The notes under the pieces were generated by a model. It saw only the letters and a list, made by a program, of their open reading frames with translations. It was not told the DNA's origin and did no database searches. From Cristatella mucedo (Eukaryota > Bryozoa > Phylactolaemata > Cristatellidae), in NCBI GenBank assembly GCA_009760855.2, contig WPIO01000002.1, positions 4,434,001 to 4,498,000 on the forward strand: DNA of 64,000 nt, written 5' to 3'. The translations under genes and the position numbers were made by a program. Shown in pieces: positions 60,757 through 64,000 of the stretch. Position 1 is the stretch's first letter. The number at the start of each line of letters is the position of its first letter.

Positions 60757-60935
60757 GAATAATAATAATAATAATAATAATACATTTGTTACAGCACTCT
60801 CAGAGAACCAAATATCTTTCTAGGCTGCAAAGCAAGCACGATTGGATGTTTAGTGGTAGCATGCTCTATGAAAACAAGCATAGCATGTTTAGAGGGGACG
60901 TGCACAGGATCAGCATGCAGATATGATTTGTAGCA
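60757..60935 (-). mobile_element. LINE 3' end fragment
   Basis: An (AAT)n run at 60,757-60,781 precedes cagcactctcagagaacc and a short part of the 3' region up to about 60,935, where a CT-rich run starts. Confidence 0.65.
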
Positions 60936-62600
60936 GCGTCTCCCTCTCCCTCTCTCGCTCTCTCTCTCTCTCCCCGTCTAGTGTCCAATTTCGGTTGAGC
61001 GAATCCCGATCGTCCGATCCCTTCTCACTTCGAAAAGCGCCCGGATTCGCTTGCAGCAAGCCAGTCAGTCTCCAGCACCGGCTGGAGCAACCTCTGCCGT
61101 CCACCGTAGGTTGCTGTGCACTCTATAGAAGCAACTGATCCTGCGTCCGATACCGGCATCGAAGCTGTACGTCGCACTGAAGGCTCCGCTAGCCGCGCTA
61201 GGCAGACGTCGGCGGCTGCGGCGGTGGGCGTGCAACGAGCAGAGGATGCCACCAGATTGCCTGCCGCGGAAGTAGAGCGGACGGAGTTTGAGGGTTTCGG
61301 GTCGTGGCATCGAAGCTCACGCGAGGATCGATTGCCAGGAGCCCGAGCCGTCGGTGAGCTTCTCTAATCGGCCTACGGAGGGGGCCGCCCGAAGCGGCAA
61401 GACCCGGATGTACGGTCAGCTCCCAGCTGGCAGGGCTGGCAGCGCGGGTCGAAAGGTTAGGCGAGCCTCATCGATCGGTCGTTCGGTCGGCGCGGCTATT
61501 CTTGCGGACCGCCGCTGCCACCGCGCACGCGCGTGCCTGCGGAGGACATGCCGGGCTGACGGGTCGGGATTGTGCAGCGCCCGCGCCGACGATGCTCAGC
61601 ACGCTGTGGCTGACTTTGCTCTGGCCAGGTAACATCGGCGGCGGCGACCGTTTGGACTGTTCGGCGGCGGATTAGTCGGCCGAGCGCTTCCTCACTAGCT
61701 TCTGCGATCCGCCGTTTCCTAGCTCTCCGCGACCTGCCGGTTTGTAGTGGCGGGGAGGGGGCGGCGGGCATCTAGGGCCTGGCGCAGCGGAGCCAGCGGC
61801 TTCGCGCGCGAGCGGCTGCGGAAGCAGCGCCGAAGCCGCGCCTTCGGTCAGCGGTCGCACGTTCTCGCCTCGCCGCGGCGTCGGCGGCCGCCAGGCGTCA
61901 CGATCCGCCGACTCGCGTTCTGGCCGCCGCCGCCGTCGGTCAGTCAGCGGGGATGCCTCCGGTTGGCGGGAGCGCCGGGCGGGGGGAAGCCTGCGGGAAT
62001 GCTCGAGGCCGGCGACAGCTGTGCCCAGATCGCCGCCGCCGCTGCCGCCGGAATGCGCGCACCCTCGCCGCCTTCTCGGCGCTGGCGCCAGTCCGATGCC
62101 TGCGCCAGTCCGATGCCTGCGCGTCGCTCTCCGCCCGTGCCACTGCCGCCAGCCGCTACGTACGTCGCCGCCCGGCGCCGCTCCTTCCCGCGAGACGCGG
62201 CCGCGTCTCGCGGGACTTTGCGGTCGTGGGCCGCGGCGTCCCCTTCGCGTTACGCGATTATTGGACCCGCCGCCCGATGATGACTGTATTGTTGCACCTC
62301 GTTGAACGAGTTGTGAATGCGGTTTCCAGTGCTGGGAGGAGGGGTGGGGCGTTACCCGTCAAGTAACGAGCCGCTCGCTGCCGCGCCGCTACGCCGCAGC
62401 CGCAGTCGGCTGCGTCGGCCCGACGCCGCCGAGTTCCCTCACGCCAGCGACGGGGCGGGCCGAGAACGCTCGCGGCGCGCCGACGGCGAGCTTGTGGCTA
62501 TGCGAGGAATGCTCGACTGCGACGCTCAGCATTTCTTTTCAACTGGAGGCGCACCTGATGGGTGCGCGACTGGTCAAATGATGCTTGACCCGCTATAAAA
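60936..62600. other. strong CpG island, possible promoter region
   Basis: Very GC- and CpG-rich, with Arg/Ala-rich open frames on both strands. A TATA-like ctataaaag lies at 62,594-62,602, but the same word is part of the SINE A body elsewhere, so it is weak evidence. Confidence 0.4.
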
Positions 62601-62821
62601 GCGCTATGCTGAGCGCGAAAACCCTAGGGCCCAGGGCCGGCGTCGGAGATAGACCAATGACTTGTCTAGAGCCAAATCTCCTAACCAAAATGTTTCAAGG
62701 GGATGGGAACAGAGTTCCTGCCGTCGCCGTCGGCTCCAAACGGGTCAGCCGCCGGCGTGAGGCTTCCGGCGAAATTCCCTTTGAGCGCGACTCTCGGCTC
62801 TTTGTCGACATTGACGAGCTT

Positions 62822-62900
62822 CCTTTACAGCATATTTAAAGTGCCTAGACGGAGATTTAGTTCTCTGATGGCGCTATACAAATGCATTATCATTATTATT
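62822..62900 (+). mobile_element. LINE-type 3' end fragment
   Basis: Only the terminal 75 bases are present: agtgcctagacggagattta, gttctctgatggcgctatac and an ATT tail. It could belong to the LINE or to a SINE with the same end. Confidence 0.55.
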
Positions 62901-63432
62901 ATTATTGTGATTAACATTATTATTAATATTACCGGCTGAGCGGCCACAGCACGGCCGCTTCAAATCGCCAAATGAACTCCTAAAGTCGCCACGAGATCGA
63001 AGAATCGCTCGCATCGATGCTCCGGCCAGGAGCCGTCGTCAGGCCGAACTTGTTGTCCTTTACGTCCAGCAACAGAATGCCGTCGAGTGGGTCGATGTCG
63101 GTGACCCATGGCGACGCAGCAGCGGTTCAGATTGCTTTCGCGTGCTCGAAGCTCAGCGATTCTTTCGCAGAATCGAGCGAAGCTCGAGAATGACGTTCTA
63201 GCACGGCCGTCTGGTATTTTAATGCAAATCGCGACCTCTCCTAGATATCGAGCGAAAATTTGCTCTTGAGGGCTTTTGCCTGAGTGTCCGCTGACCTTGC
63301 TGATAAACGACCGCTCAAAAGGGTTCAGAAATGAAAAGATGCACTGATAGGACGGTCATTCATATCTCATGTATGACCGTGTGATAAAATGTGATATAAT
63401 AATAATACAAGTAAAGTAATATGTTTGTATAG

Positions 63433-63609
63433 CCGTGATGGCACACTAGGTAAGGCGATTGCTTTCACGACCTCGGTCCCGAGGTCGGGGTCCCGAGGTC
63501 GTGGGTACGATTCCTGCAGTGAGCGATCCTTTATCGCCAGTGCAAGCGGTGTGATATCGGTAAAGGCTCTTCTGTCGCTATACAAAAAGAGGCTGTTTAA
63601 TCAGCTAGG
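63433..63609 (+). mobile_element. SINE A with duplicated arm
   Basis: Complete copy. The arm sequence gacctcggtcccgaggtc is extended by a second ggtcccgaggtcgtggg, a small tandem duplication inside the tRNA-like head before the B box (gggtacgattcc). Confidence 0.82.
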
Positions 63610-64000
63610 AGAATTTAATCTTTTTCTAGGCATTTTACATATGCTGTAACGGATGCATGACCGAATGGTTAGTGTTAACATGCAAAGTGTTGACAAGCAT
63701 AGTGTGATTTGGATTGGAATGCACAATCGAAACGTAAATACGGTTAGTGGTAAGATTCGCAGTGTCAGCTCGCATAAGCATGCAAAGGACAAATCACGAG
63801 GACCCACCAAATGCTGTGAGAAACAGTTGCATTTTTACTACTTTTGAAATGTCGTAAATTAAGGGGATGTCGTGACATCAGTTGAGAGTGAGTTTCAGGC
63901 TTTCGGAGCGTACGAAGTTTGGCCCCGTCTCCAAAAGATTTGAGGTTAGTTCAAGGCACAGTTAAATGATTTGAGTCAGAACAGTGGGTGGTACGATACC
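63610..64000 (-). mobile_element. degenerate LINE copy running off the window
   Basis: Begins straight after a SINE A copy with gaatttaatctttttctagg and follows the LINE 3' region (aatcacgaggacccaccaaa, tttcaggctttcggagcgta) to the window edge. Confidence 0.65.

Noticed and set aside
62594-62602. TATA box at ctataaaag
   Set aside because: The same word occurs in the SINE A body, and no initiator or transcript evidence is visible.

Overview
The window is nuclear DNA of an animal, most likely an invertebrate. The reasons are one intron-rich conserved gene with small exons in long introns, many truncated copies of a CR1/L2-type non-LTR retrotransposon ending in (ATT)n, two tRNA-derived SINE families, a pogo/Tigger-like DNA element, and long (GA)n, (TA)n and (TG)n microsatellites. 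Nothing prokaryotic is present (no operons, ribosome binding sites or long dense ORFs). The species cannot be fixed from the sequence.

Region 5.2-30.5 kb, minus strand: a split gene for PIG-S, a subunit of the GPI transamidase that attaches GPI anchors to proteins in the ER. Twelve coding exons can be joined with consistent reading phase over most of the chain: an N-terminal membrane exon at 28.8-28.9 kb, several middle exons, and a compact run of eight exons at 5.2-8.5 kb. Two further exons (25.4 and 30.4 kb) are tentative, and at least one or two middle exons are missing from my model. Its introns are filled with LINE and SINE copies.

Region 30.8-41 kb is intergenic repeat land: a pogo-like element and a second partial copy, nested LINE copies, a compound (GA)n/(TA)n microsatellite of almost 0.9 kb, and degenerate TTTAGGG-like DNA. 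Region 41-44.7 kb is GC- and CpG-rich and holds a second candidate gene on the minus strand (43,457-44,209), a small single-pass membrane protein I cannot name.

Region 44.7-64 kb is again mostly repeats: LINE copies in both orientations, both SINE families, AT-cored hairpins, and three unclassified repeat families found by self-comparison. GC-rich islands near 46.6, 56.3-58 and 61-62.6 kb look like promoter or 5' regions, but no exon could be defended there. No CRISPR array, functional tRNA or rRNA gene was found. All comparisons with human PIG-S are from memory; no alignment or database search was run.
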